From: Amycolatopsis mongoliensis
GTDB lineage: Bacteria > Actinomycetota > Actinomycetes > Mycobacteriales > Pseudonocardiaceae
DNA: 64,000 nt
Assembly: GCF_030285665.1 (NCBI RefSeq)
Contig: NZ_CP127295.1
Span: 10,602,001 to 10,666,000 of the forward strand
Direction of reading: 5' to 3'
Part shown: positions 1 to 7,403 of the stretch, piece after piece
Layout of the letters: the number at the start of each line of letters is the position of its first letter
Numbering within the stretch: the stretch's first letter is position 1
The notes under the pieces: model-generated
Database searches by the model: none
What the model was told of the DNA's origin: nothing
What the model saw: only the letters and a program-made list of their open reading frames with translations
Made by a program: the position numbers and the translations under genes

Positions 1-87
1 CCCGGCGTCGGGCCACTGCTCCTCGCGCAGCCCCTTGAGGCGGCGGGCGAGCGCCCGCGACGCGACTGGGGACACAGCCTCCGCCAC
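1..87 (-). CDS. Partial N-terminus of an XRE-type helix-turn-helix regulator
   Basis: The first 29 codons of a minus-strand gene run off the left edge. They read VAEAVSPVASRALARRLKGL and continue through LREEQW, the basic pre-helix seen at the start of many actinobacterial XRE-family regulators (often HTH plus DUF5753). Two GTG starts are possible, at 87 and 75, and neither has a well-spaced ribosome site. Upstream, around 90-107, the near-repeat TTCAGTAAATTTCAGTA could be an operator. Only the N-terminal tail is visible, so the family is inferred from composition and position. Confidence 0.4.
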   Translation of the reverse strand, partial: MAEAVSPVASRALARRLKGLREEQWPDAG

Positions 88-311
88 CCTTCAGTAAATT
101 TCAGTAGTGCGGAAAGTGGCCTGATAGTACTCCCGGGACCTAAAGTCACGGTCGGCGACCTGCCGAAGCCGGGACTGAAACGTTACGTCGACCCGAACTC
201 CTCCGCACCAAACGGGTAACGCCGATTCAACCTTGTTGTTCCAGGGTACTCCACCCCCTACAGTGAACTTGACTGAACTTCAGCTTCACACCTGAAGGCA
301 GGGAGCGGGCC

Positions 312-929
312 ATGGACACTTCAGCTGACATACCCCGGCACCGGGCCATCGTTGCGGTCGACATCGAGAACTCGACCAAGCGGACGAACTCGGTGCGGAC
401 CCAGCTCCGTAATGTCCTCTTCCAGTTGCTCGACGAGGCCCTCGCGGCCGGCGGGATCGGCAAGAAGCACCGCGACCCCTTCGTCGATCGCGGCGACGGG
501 GCGCTGTGCCTGATCCGGCCCTTCGACCAGCTGCCGAAGACGCTCCTGCTCACCACCGTCGTCCCCGCGCTGGGGGATCTGCTCGAGAAGCACGCCGAAA
601 GCCGGCCCGAGCTCGCCTTCCGGCTGCGCGTCGCCGTGCACGCCGGTGAGGTGCACCGCGACTCGCGCGCCTCCTACGGCGAGGACGTCGACATCGCCTG
701 CCGGCTGGTCGACGCCCCCGAGCTGAAGCGGCTGCTGGGCAAAACGACCGCGCCACTCGCGCTCGCCGTCTCGCAGGAGATCCACCGCGCCGTCGTGCGG
801 CACGGCTACTCCGGCATCGACCGGTCCGCCTTCACCCAGCCCGTCCACATCAAGCTCGGCGAAGAACGACTCCGCGGCTGGCTCTACACGCCCGAAGTCG
901 GCGAGCCGGAGGAGGGACTGACCGCGTAG
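312..929 (+). CDS. Class III nucleotidyl cyclase-like protein
   Basis: A 205-residue single-domain protein with the class III adenylate/guanylate cyclase fold signature. The first metal aspartate is in VAVDIENST (D17), the second in DRGDGAL (D62), then VAVHAGEV and GEDVDIACRLVDAP, matching the conserved core helix and N/R region in degenerate form. It has no membrane or HAMP segment, so it should be cytosolic. GGGAG at 301-305 is the ribosome site for the ATG. A Crp/Fnr regulator starts 21 bases downstream and is probably co-transcribed, suggesting a cyclic-nucleotide sender and receiver pair. The purine-selecting residues look altered, so catalytic activity is uncertain. Confidence 0.7.
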   Translation: MDTSADIPRHRAIVAVDIENSTKRTNSVRTQLRNVLFQLLDEALAAGGIGKKHRDPFVDRGDGALCLIRPFDQLPKTLLLTTVVPALGDLLEKHAESRPELAFRLRVAVHAGEVHRDSRASYGEDVDIACRLVDAPELKRLLGKTTAPLALAVSQEIHRAVVRHGYSGIDRSAFTQPVHIKLGEERLRGWLYTPEVGEPEEGLTA

Positions 930-950
930 GGACCGGAAGCGAGGTGGGAC

Positions 951-1613
951 GTGGAACCGACGGGATTCTGGGCCGACCTGGCCCCGGCCGATCGCCGGAT
1001 GCTGGCGGAGTCCGCCACGCGGCGCACCTACCCGCGCGGCGGGACCCTCTGCCGGGAAGGCGACCGCTCCAGCGTCGTGCTGGTGCTGCTCGCCGGGCAC
1101 GTGCGGATCGTCCACGGGACGCCGGACGGGCGCGAGGTCGTCGTCGGGGTGCGCGGCACGGGGGACGTCATCGGCGAGCTGGCCGCGATCGACGCGCAGC
1201 CGCGGTCGGCGACCGTCGAAGCGCTCGACGACGTCGAGGTCCTGGAGGTCCCCGGCGACCGCTTCGCCGCGCTGTGCCGGACGCGGTCCCGGATCTCCTG
1301 GGCGCTGCTGCTCGTGCTGTCGACGCGGCTGCGCTCGGTCGGCCGTCAGTGGCTGGAGGTCGGGGGCGGCGCCGCGGCGCGCCGGGTCGCCGCGCAGCTG
1401 ATGCAACTGGCCGTCCAGCACGGGGTTCCCCACGGGCGGGACATCCGGATCTCGGTACCCGCCACGCAGGCCGAGCTCGCGATGACCGCGGCGATCTCCC
1501 GCGAGTCCTGGGCGCGCGCGACGCGCGACCTGCGGCGCCAGGGCGTGATCAGCACCGGCAGAAGACAGGTGACGATCCACCGACTGGCCGAACTTCGACG
1601 ACTGGCGAGCTGA
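951..1613 (+). CDS. Crp/Fnr-family transcriptional regulator
   Basis: A 220-residue regulator. Residues about 20-120 form a cyclic-nucleotide-binding beta barrel (GTLCREGDRSS, VLLAGHVRI, GDVIGELAAIDAQPRSATV). A dimer helix follows, then a winged helix-turn-helix with recognition segment TQAELAMTAAISRESWARA, where Crp-type proteins have a similar TRQEIA..GCSRET motif. The barrel contains GELA and PRSATV, close to the phosphate-binding cassette of cAMP-binding members, so a cyclic-nucleotide ligand is plausible. The GTG start has GAGGTGGG at 941-948. Its immediate upstream neighbour is a cyclase-like protein. Confidence 0.88.
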   Translation: MEPTGFWADLAPADRRMLAESATRRTYPRGGTLCREGDRSSVVLVLLAGHVRIVHGTPDGREVVVGVRGTGDVIGELAAIDAQPRSATVEALDDVEVLEVPGDRFAALCRTRSRISWALLLVLSTRLRSVGRQWLEVGGGAAARRVAAQLMQLAVQHGVPHGRDIRISVPATQAELAMTAAISRESWARATRDLRRQGVISTGRRQVTIHRLAELRRLAS

Positions 1614-1693
1614 ATCCCGCCTTCTGTGTCAGCTGACACACAGGGTGCGGCGCGCCGGAGGTTTCCTGGATCCACGGGCAGAGGAGGGCATTC

Positions 1694-1966
1694 ATGGACC
1701 CCTACATCACCGCACCGCGCCAGAGCCGCTGGCGCCGGGGCGTCTACGCGGCCGGGCTCGTCATCCCGTTCACCGCGACCCAGATCTGGGCACTGCTGGT
1801 CCTGCTTCGGCTGGCACCTCTCGACGGCCTGGTCGGCCAGGCCTTCGTGCTGGTCCTGCTGGGGTCGGTCGTCGCGATCTGGGCGGGGTGGCGCTGGACC
1901 TGGCGGCTCGGCCGGGACCGCGACCGCCGGCCCGAGCCCGCCCCGAAGACCCGGATCCCGACATGA
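1694..1966 (+). CDS. Small two-helix membrane protein, unknown function
   Basis: A 90-residue protein with a short basic N-terminus (SRWRRGVY), two hydrophobic segments (about 20-38 and 47-65), and a basic, proline-rich tail ending KTRIPT. GAGGAGG at 1681-1687 sits six bases before the ATG. The stop codon overlaps a downstream ATG (ATGA at 1963-1966), so it is translationally coupled to the next reading frame. No family is recognised. It is the first gene of a small cassette whose second gene has a paralogue at 6823-7389. Confidence 0.6.
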   Translation: MDPYITAPRQSRWRRGVYAAGLVIPFTATQIWALLVLLRLAPLDGLVGQAFVLVLLGSVVAIWAGWRWTWRLGRDRDRRPEPAPKTRIPT

Positions 1967-2076
1967 CGCCGGGGCTGGCGATCGTCGCGGCCCTCGTGGC
2001 CGGCATCGCCGCCGGACGTCTCTCGCGCCACCTCGGCGGCCTTCTGCGCCGCCGGCTCACCGGAAGGAACACGGAA

Positions 2077-2580
2077 ATGACCAGCAGGCAAGCGTCGTTC
2101 CCCGCCCGGCTCTACCACTGGCGGTGGGAGATCCTGGCGGTGACGCTGCTCCCCTACGGCCTGGTGACGTTCGCCCTGTGGGCCGGCCCGCTGTGGGCGT
2201 CGGGGGTCTTCGCCGCCGCACTCGGGTGGGCGCTGCTGCGGCGCCGCCAGGTGCGGGCCCGGATCCAGGCGGTCCGGTTGCAGCACCGGCTGCGGGCGGC
2301 GTTCCCGCTGCTGCGCCTGCCCGGCGGCCGCCGCCCGGCGATCCTGTGGTCGCGCCCGCGCGGTGGCGACATCGTGGTGTCGCTGTTCGGCCGCGAGGCG
2401 TTCGAGCACCTGCACCGGAACCGCACGGTCCTCGCGGCGGCGTGCGCGGTCCCGGAGGTGTACGTCGACCGTCACCCGAAGTACGCGAGCCTCGTGACGC
2501 TGACGATCAGCCCGACCGAGGCCCCGCGTGAGCGGGCGGTGCTGCCGAGCAACGTGGTGCCGTTGCGGGCGCACAGCTAG
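2077..2580 (+). CDS. Paired cassette membrane protein (paralogue of 6823-7389)
   Basis: A 167-residue protein opening with a soluble YHWRWEILAVTLLPYGL motif that leads into two membrane helices (about 18-55), then a basic linker (LLRRRQVRARIQAVRLQHRLR) and a C-terminal soluble domain with RPAILWSRP, GGDIVVSLF, EVYVDRHPKYASLVTLTI and the ending VPLRAHS. Nearly all of these motifs recur in the protein at 6823-7389. The ATG at 2077 has GGAAGGA eight bases upstream and is preferred. An in-frame ATG at 1963, overlapping the previous stop, would add 38 residues including another hydrophobic stretch. The domain is unfamiliar to me. The end overlaps the converging ThiL-like gene by four bases. Confidence 0.6.
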   Translation: MTSRQASFPARLYHWRWEILAVTLLPYGLVTFALWAGPLWASGVFAAALGWALLRRRQVRARIQAVRLQHRLRAAFPLLRLPGGRRPAILWSRPRGGDIVVSLFGREAFEHLHRNRTVLAAACAVPEVYVDRHPKYASLVTLTISPTEAPRERAVLPSNVVPLRAHS

Positions 2581-3611
2581 ACACCCAGCACCTCGGTGAG
2601 CAAAGTGGACAGTTCACCGCCGTGCCACGAACTGGCCGAGAACCGCTCCTGGGCGATCCCCCGCCACGGAGCGGTTCCCTCGGTCAGCCGCTTGTCCTCG
2701 GTGAGCGTCCCGATTTCCTGCACCGCAACGCTTTCCGCGCGCAAGGTCTTCTCGACGACCTTGACGTCCTCGGTCCGGACCACCGCGACCAGACCCCAGT
2801 CGCCCCACGTCTGCGCGAGGTCGAACGGGCGCAAACCGCACTGGGCGGCCACTTCGGCCAGCGGTTCGTCGAGTTCGAACTCGCCGGTGACCGCCGCGCC
2901 GAGCCCGTTCGCCTCGCCCAGCGTGCGGACCGTGGCGAACAGGCCGTCGGAGACGTCCATCGCCGCCCGTGCGTACCCGGCCAGCAGCTGTCCCGCCTTC
3001 AGCTGGGCCGTCGGACGGCAGGCGCGCTGCCAGATCTCGTCTCGGGCCGCCGCCGGCAGCGTCGCCCGTCCGGTCTCCAGCAGAGCCGCGGCCCAGAGGT
3101 AGCCCGGCGAACCGACCAGCAGCAGGCGGTCCCCGGCCTTCGCCCCGGACCGCCGCAGCCTGCTGCCCGGAGCACACCGCCCGATGGCCGTCGCGGTCAG
3201 CTGCCCGGCTCCGTCCCGGATGTCCCCGCCCGCGACCTTCGTGCCGTGCTCGTGGCAGCAGGCGTCGACACCGTCGAGCAGGCGCTCGAACTCCCGCACC
3301 GTGGTCGTCTTGGGCAGGGTGTAGTTGACGACGAGCCCGAGCGGTTCGGCTCCGGCGGCGGCCAGGTCGGACAGGTTGATCGTGGCCAGCAACCAGCCGG
3401 CGTGGAACAGGTCGGGCTCGCGCAGGATGTTGACCACCGGGGTCGGGCAGCTGTCGGTGGTCGCGACGAGCTCGCTCGGCGTGTCCACTTTCGCCAGGAA
3501 CGCGCTGTCGTCGCCGAAACCTTCGGTGCCGCCGTATCTCGGCTGGAGTACTTCTCGCTGGATCCGCTGCTCACCCAGGTCGCCGAGGCGTTGCTCAAAG
3601 CTGCCGGACAT
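2577..3611 (-). CDS. ThiL/AIR-synthase-like kinase, atypical
   Basis: A 344-residue protein of the thiamine-monophosphate kinase/AIR synthase superfamily. Visible signatures are FGDDSAF (metal aspartates near 34-35), INLSDLAAAGA (78-88), AGGD (127-130) and MDVSDGL (218-224), in the order used by ThiL to bind ATP-Mg. The substrate loop after the second strand reads TTDSCPTPV where true ThiL usually has a DTLVEGVHF-like sequence, and no thiamine gene is nearby. I therefore infer an ATP-dependent phosphotransferase or amidine-type enzyme with a different substrate. It is the last gene of the XRE operon and its ATG lies 17 bases inside the preceding gene. Confidence 0.75.
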   Translation of the reverse strand: MSGSFEQRLGDLGEQRIQREVLQPRYGGTEGFGDDSAFLAKVDTPSELVATTDSCPTPVVNILREPDLFHAGWLLATINLSDLAAAGAEPLGLVVNYTLPKTTTVREFERLLDGVDACCHEHGTKVAGGDIRDGAGQLTATAIGRCAPGSRLRRSGAKAGDRLLLVGSPGYLWAAALLETGRATLPAAARDEIWQRACRPTAQLKAGQLLAGYARAAMDVSDGLFATVRTLGEANGLGAAVTGEFELDEPLAEVAAQCGLRPFDLAQTWGDWGLVAVVRTEDVKVVEKTLRAESVAVQEIGTLTEDKRLTEGTAPWRGIAQERFSASSWHGGELSTLLTEVLGV

Positions 3612-4188
3612 GATCCGCCAATCGGGACGCGACGACCGCGTGGTCGCTCGAGTAGTTGTGCGGCATGGCGCCGTAGGGCCGCTCGCTCCCGGTCGAAGCG
3701 AACAGCATCAGGTTGCAGATCCGGGCGCCGGGGTACATCAGCACCGGGTGCCGCAGGTGGTTGACGATCTCCAGGGTGAGCACGGCGCCGGTGTCCCGGC
3801 CGAAGCCCGGGCTGACCTGCCCGCACAGCACCACGCCGATCCCCAGCCGCGCGTAGTCGCTCGTGCCGTCGACGAGACCCGCCAGGTTCTCGGAAAGGCC
3901 GATCTTCTCCAGCGTCGGCGCGAGCACGACTTCGCCGGGCTCGACGACCAGGCGCCCGCTCGCGTCCAGCGCCTTGGGGGCCAGCTCGGGGTGGGTCGAC
4001 CGGTCCGCGACGTCGACCGGCCCGTGCGTCTGCAGGGAGAAGGCCTCGTGCCCGAGCCGCAGGCTGAGCGCGGCCGGCCGGATCAGCGCCGCGTCGAACG
4101 GGTCGACCCACAGCTGCCCGGTCTCGTACGCCCGCCGGATGGCCCGGTCGGTGAGGATGCCGTGCTGGTCGGGCTGCACGGACCTCAT
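3595..4188 (-). CDS. dCTP deaminase/dUTPase-family protein
   Basis: A 197-residue protein with the trimeric dCTP-deaminase fold: IRPAALSLRLG near the N-terminus, VVEPGEVVLAPTLE, then GTSDYARLGIGV (S110 and R114 align with catalytic-site Ser and Arg of Dcd), SPGFGRDTGAVLTLEIVN (E140 aligns with the catalytic Glu), and PVLMYPGARICNLMLF. The first Arg of the usual GRSSLARLG motif is Thr here. The expected activity is dCTP deamination, or dUTP/nucleotide-analogue hydrolysis if the substitutions change specificity. It starts by a 4-base ATGA overlap with the cupin-like gene and overlaps the ThiL-like gene by 17 bases. Confidence 0.75.
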   Translation of the reverse strand: MRSVQPDQHGILTDRAIRRAYETGQLWVDPFDAALIRPAALSLRLGHEAFSLQTHGPVDVADRSTHPELAPKALDASGRLVVEPGEVVLAPTLEKIGLSENLAGLVDGTSDYARLGIGVVLCGQVSPGFGRDTGAVLTLEIVNHLRHPVLMYPGARICNLMLFASTGSERPYGAMPHNYSSDHAVVASRLADHVRQL

Positions 4189-4934
4189 GGTGCGACCCCG
4201 CAGTCCAGCTTCGCCAGGACGGTGGTCACGAGCTCCTCGAAGTCCGCTCGCGTGAGGTCGAAGTTCGGCTGGTCGTCGCTTTCCCCGGGCTCGCAGTAGA
4301 CGACGGTGGTGGACGTCCGGCGGGGACCCTGGACCACGACGGTCGCGGTGAGCCCGGCGTCGACCGGCCGTACCGTGTGGACGATCGAGGTGTCGCAGGT
4401 GTAGACGTCGCCGCTTTGGACGTGCGGCGAGGCGCGGCGCCTGAGCCGGACCTCGCCGTCGGCGACCAGGGCGGCCGGGTTCGCGGGGTCGGCGCCGTAG
4501 CGGTACCGGCGGAACGGCTTGCCGCCGTCGGCGGTTTCGGCGAACTCGACCATGTGCATCCCGGTGCCGGTCAGCACGTGGGAGGCGAACTCCCAGCGGT
4601 GGCTGTGCGGGTTGGACTCCCCGCGCGACACCGTTTCGCTGCGCGGCCAGACGTGGAGGCGGACGCGGAACTCGGGCTCGACACCGGTGTGGAGGACGAT
4701 CTTCGCGAAGCCGTTGGGATGCCAGTACGAGCGTTTCGCGATCTCGGCGACGGCGGTGGGGGCGTCGGCCAGGTCGCGCAGCCACTCCGCGAACTCGCCG
4801 CGGTGGGCGCGGATGTACTCCGCGGTCGCCCGGAGCTGGTCCAGGCCGGGGCGGGAGCCGTTGCCGCGCAAGGCTTCCGCGAGCTGTCGCGGGAACGGGT
4901 GGTCGCCGTTGACCACCGGAGGTGTCGTGCTCAT
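4185..4934 (-). CDS. Cupin/cysteine-dioxygenase-like protein
   Basis: A 249-residue protein. The N-terminal third is helical (ALRGNG..LRATAEYIRAHRGEFAEWLRDLA). The rest looks like a double-stranded beta-helix with a metal-site pattern NPHSHRWEF (H110, H112), a glycine-rich turn LTGTGMHMVEF and a late VHTVRP (H186), as in cupin or cysteine-dioxygenase-like enzymes. There is no signal peptide, so it is cytosolic. It begins 12 bases after the XRE gene and its stop overlaps the next start, so it is inside the operon. Fold assignment rests on the His spacing and strand pattern; the substrate is unknown. Confidence 0.55.
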   Translation of the reverse strand: MSTTPPVVNGDHPFPRQLAEALRGNGSRPGLDQLRATAEYIRAHRGEFAEWLRDLADAPTAVAEIAKRSYWHPNGFAKIVLHTGVEPEFRVRLHVWPRSETVSRGESNPHSHRWEFASHVLTGTGMHMVEFAETADGGKPFRRYRYGADPANPAALVADGEVRLRRRASPHVQSGDVYTCDTSIVHTVRPVDAGLTATVVVQGPRRTSTTVVYCEPGESDDQPNFDLTRADFEELVTTVLAKLDCGVAP

Positions 4935-4946
4935 CGTGCGGGGATC

Positions 4947-6224
4947 TCAATCTGCGGCTGATGGGGGGCGGAACTGCGGCGCCGGGAAGGCCAGCGCGAC
5001 CGCGCGCAGAGCCGTCACGGCGTCCAGGGTCATCCAAATGGGCAAATCGCCACTGCCCCAGGCCCACAGGCCGCGCGAGGGTTCGTAGCGTTCCCAGAGG
5101 GAATTGAGCGCGCGGCTCAGCCTGGCCACCGGCACTTGTGGCGCCTCGGCCAGCGCCTGGAGGACCCAGGCGGAGGTGAAGTGCTTGATCGTGACCCGCA
5201 CGTCCGGCCGGCCGTCCGGCTGGGGCAGTGCCAGGTCTTCCGACACGCCGTCGTCGGGGTGGACCCGCTCGATGAGCCAGCGGGTGCCGATCTCGGCGGC
5301 TTCCCGGACCTCGTCGCTGCCCTGCCCGGAGCGCAGCAGCTCCCGCAGGGCCACCACCGCACGCGCGGTGTGGGCGGTGGACGGCTCCGGCGCGACCAGT
5401 CCCTCTTCCTTCTTCTCGCCCCAGAGCGGGACGCCGTCGAAGTCGAGCCGGGCCGCGAGGAGGTCGTCCGTCAGGCGCCGGGTCAGCGGGGCGTCCGGCC
5501 CGAGCCGCACCGACGTGCGCAGCGCGGCGGACAGCAGGAACGGCCGCGTCCGGGTGCGGTCGTCGAGCGAGTGCTCGAGGTGGACCAGCCCCTCCTCCGC
5601 CGAGAGGATGGTGCTGGCCTGGAAGAGCGCGCCCACGACCGCGGCCGTGACCTCGGGTCGGCGGCCCTCGGACCGGCCCTGCCAGCCGAAGTCGGAACGC
5701 TTGCCGTAGAGGTCCGTGACGACGGCATGTAGGTCGATGTAGGGCTCGCCTACCACGACCATGGCCGAGATCCCGTAGGCGGTGGCGAGCGTCGTGTGCT
5801 TGCCCCGCTTCTGGAGGTTGTGCCGCCAGCCGACCGCGCGACCGTTCTCGTCGCGGATCAGCTCTTCGGCGAGGCTGGCGCCGGCGCGGCGGAAGACCTC
5901 GAGCAGCGAGCCGCCGGTGGTCAGGACCCCGGCGGTCGCCGGCCCGGGCGAGCGGGCCGCGTCGGTCATCTCGACCAGGGCATTCGCCGCGCGGAAGTGA
6001 TCGTCGAGCAACCGGGCGTTCTCCGCCGACGGCAGGTACCGCCCGGTCTCCCACTGGGTCAGGTTCGCGCGGCTGACCCCGACGATCCGGGCCACGTCCG
6101 CCTGCGTCTGCCCGGCAGCCTTGCGCAGCCGGCGCAGTTCGGCGCCCACGTCCTCGGCCGTTACCACATCAGTATCTATCGGCCGCGGTGCGGTCGATCT
6201 AGAATGTAGGTAAGCATTCGACAC
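4947..6224 (-). CDS. XRE-family regulator with large helical effector domain
   Basis: A 425-residue protein. Residues about 25-80 are a classic XRE helix-turn-helix (ELRRLRKAAGQTQADVARIV, SRANLTQWETGRYLPS). The remaining 340 residues are mostly amphipathic helices with repeated internal motifs (TAHTARAVVALREL, SAWVLQALAEAP, LDAVTALRAVAL), reminiscent of alpha/alpha toroids, and would serve as a ligand or partner-sensing module. The GTG at 6224 lies between the two arms of a GTAGGTAAG/CTTACCTAC dyad, so autorepression is likely. It leads the operon with the cupin, dCTP-deaminase-like and ThiL-like genes. A later in-frame GTG near 6165 is an alternative start. Confidence 0.7.
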   Translation of the reverse strand: MSNAYLHSRSTAPRPIDTDVVTAEDVGAELRRLRKAAGQTQADVARIVGVSRANLTQWETGRYLPSAENARLLDDHFRAANALVEMTDAARSPGPATAGVLTTGGSLLEVFRRAGASLAEELIRDENGRAVGWRHNLQKRGKHTTLATAYGISAMVVVGEPYIDLHAVVTDLYGKRSDFGWQGRSEGRRPEVTAAVVGALFQASTILSAEEGLVHLEHSLDDRTRTRPFLLSAALRTSVRLGPDAPLTRRLTDDLLAARLDFDGVPLWGEKKEEGLVAPEPSTAHTARAVVALRELLRSGQGSDEVREAAEIGTRWLIERVHPDDGVSEDLALPQPDGRPDVRVTIKHFTSAWVLQALAEAPQVPVARLSRALNSLWERYEPSRGLWAWGSGDLPIWMTLDAVTALRAVALAFPAPQFRPPSAAD

Positions 6225-6246
6225 CAGCCTTACCTACTCACGTAGG
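6206..6246. promoter_or_regulatory. Probable operator of the XRE operon
   Basis: GTAGGTAAG at 6206-6214 and its exact inverse CTTACCTAC at 6229-6237 are separated by 14 bases. A second short dyad, CCTAC-TCAC-GTAGG, occupies 6233-6246, and another GTAGG follows at 6252. The GTG start of the XRE gene sits in the spacer. The site also lies before the plus-strand cassette, so one regulator could govern both directions. Binding by the XRE protein is inferred from position. Confidence 0.6.
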
Positions 6247-6259
6247 CGAACGTAGGGAG

Positions 6260-6415
6260 GTGACAATATGTGGACACAGAGCGCACTTTATCCCATCGGC
6301 GACTCTTTGTTGGTGCGGACTGGGGTCGACTCGCCCGAACGGGTTGAAACCCCTGCTCGCGGACCCCCTGTTCGCCGCAACGGACGCAACCACGCGCACC
6401 TGGGGCACTACATAA
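6260..6415 (+). CDS. Possible 51-residue small Cys-rich protein
   Basis: A GTG-started frame divergent from the XRE operon reads MTICGHRAHFIP, then LCWCGLG, then LKPLLADPLFAATDA and a stop at 6413-6415. The C..H and C.C spacing could bind zinc. A stronger ribosome site, GGGAGG at 6255-6260, is correctly spaced for a different ATG at 6268, but that frame has no sensible end and runs antiparallel to codon usage through the next gene. So either the small frame is used with unusual initiation, or the gene is a frameshifted remnant. Confidence 0.3.
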   Translation: MTICGHRAHFIPSATLCWCGLGSTRPNGLKPLLADPLFAATDATTRTWGTT

Positions 6416-6502
6416 CGTGCCCGGCGGCCTCCCCGAGCCGCCCGTGGGCGCCCTTGCCGGGCCGCCCGTCCGAGTCCGAGCGGTACTTCCGGGGGTGTCA
6501 CG

Positions 6503-6826
6503 ATGCAAGACCACAACCTACCTACGTCCCGCGCACGCGGTTGGTTCGACCGGCTTCTGCACCGCCTCGGCGAGTGGTTGTTCGCCGCCGAGGAAGACGC
6601 CCGCGCGACCGCGCGCGGCTGGGAGGTCCGCCGCGGGCCCCGAGGCTCCCGGACCTACCGCGATCCCCGCTGGGACACCGTGCACGCCTGCGCCTCCTGC
6701 GGCGGCCACGGGATCCAGCCCTCCGACGGCACGGCTTGCCCGGGCTGCGCCGGAACCGGAGTCGTCCGCCGGGCACCCGCGACCGCCGTCCCGGTCGCCG
6801 ACGGCTGCGAAGGAGCACGGTCATGA
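6503..6826 (+). CDS. Small zinc-finger-like protein with two CxxCxG motifs
   Basis: A 107-residue basic protein: an amphipathic N-terminus (GWFDRLLHRLGEWLFAAEEDA), a basic middle, then CASCGGHG and CPGCAGTG, the two halves of a DnaJ-like CxxCxGxG zinc module. GGGGGTG at 6491-6497 may serve as ribosome site. Its stop overlaps the next ATG (ATGA at 6823-6826), so it is coupled to the 188-residue membrane protein, just as the small gene at 1694-1966 precedes the first paralogue. Function unknown; a metal-bound partner of the membrane protein is possible. Confidence 0.6.
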   Translation: MQDHNLPTSRARGWFDRLLHRLGEWLFAAEEDARATARGWEVRRGPRGSRTYRDPRWDTVHACASCGGHGIQPSDGTACPGCAGTGVVRRAPATAVPVADGCEGARS

Positions 6827-7389
6827 CCCACGAGATCCCTGAATTGGCCCGGCAGCTGGCCCCCGTCAAGCGGCCCAACCCGGTGCTGTGGCTCTACCAC
6901 TGGCGCTACGAGCTGCTCGCCGTCACGCTCCTGCCGTACGCCCTGGTCAACCTCGTTCTCTGGCTCGGGCCGGTGTGGTCCGTCGTCGCGTTCGTGGTGG
7001 CGTTCAACTGGGTGTTCTACTGGCGCGCGGCCCGCCGCCACGTCCGAGGCCGGCTGCGCGCGATCGTGGTCCAGCACCGCTTGCGCACGGCGTTCGCGAG
7101 CGCCCGCATCTGCACGGTCGACGGCCGCCGCCCGGCGATCCTGTGGACCCGCCCGGTGGACGGCGACATCGTGGTGTCGCTGTTCTGCCCGGCGGGCATC
7201 GGGTTCGACCAGATCCATTCCCGGCGTGAGGTGCTCGCGGACGCGTGCTTCGCGACGGAGATCTACGTGGACCGGCACCCGAAGTACGGGGCGCTGGTGA
7301 CGTTGACGATCTGCGCGAAGACGGCCCGGCGCGAGCCCGGTCGCGCGGTGTCGCCGGGCGACGTCGTCCCGCTGCGAGCACACAGCTAG
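6823..7389 (+). CDS. Paired cassette membrane protein (paralogue of 2077-2580)
   Basis: A 188-residue protein sharing with 2077-2580 the motifs LYHWRYELLAVTLLPYAL, VQHRLRTAF, RRPAILWTRP, GDIVVSLF, EIYVDRHPKYGALVTLTI and the C-terminal VPLRAHS. Two membrane helices (about 33-70) follow a soluble N-terminus longer than in its paralogue. It is translated by ATGA overlap with the zinc-finger-like gene. The two paralogous cassettes face the same way and bracket the XRE operon, suggesting duplication or insertion. I do not recognise the domain. Confidence 0.65.
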   Translation: MTHEIPELARQLAPVKRPNPVLWLYHWRYELLAVTLLPYALVNLVLWLGPVWSVVAFVVAFNWVFYWRAARRHVRGRLRAIVVQHRLRTAFASARICTVDGRRPAILWTRPVDGDIVVSLFCPAGIGFDQIHSRREVLADACFATEIYVDRHPKYGALVTLTICAKTARREPGRAVSPGDVVPLRAHS

Positions 7390-7403
7390 CGACCACCCCG
7401 GGG

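Noticed and set aside
2577..3611. Calling the gene thiL outright
   Set aside because: The substrate loop differs from ThiL and no thiamine gene is nearby, so only family-level naming is justified.
3595..6054. An 819-codon minus-strand frame ending in the dCTP-deaminase-like protein
   Set aside because: The upstream part overlaps other genes in another frame; the real start is the ATG at 4188 coupled to the preceding stop.
6268..7389. A 373-codon open frame starting at ATG 6268 with a good ribosome site
   Set aside because: Only its last half encodes a coherent protein, which has its own coupled start at 6823. The first half is out of frame with the zinc-finger-like gene and has non-protein composition.
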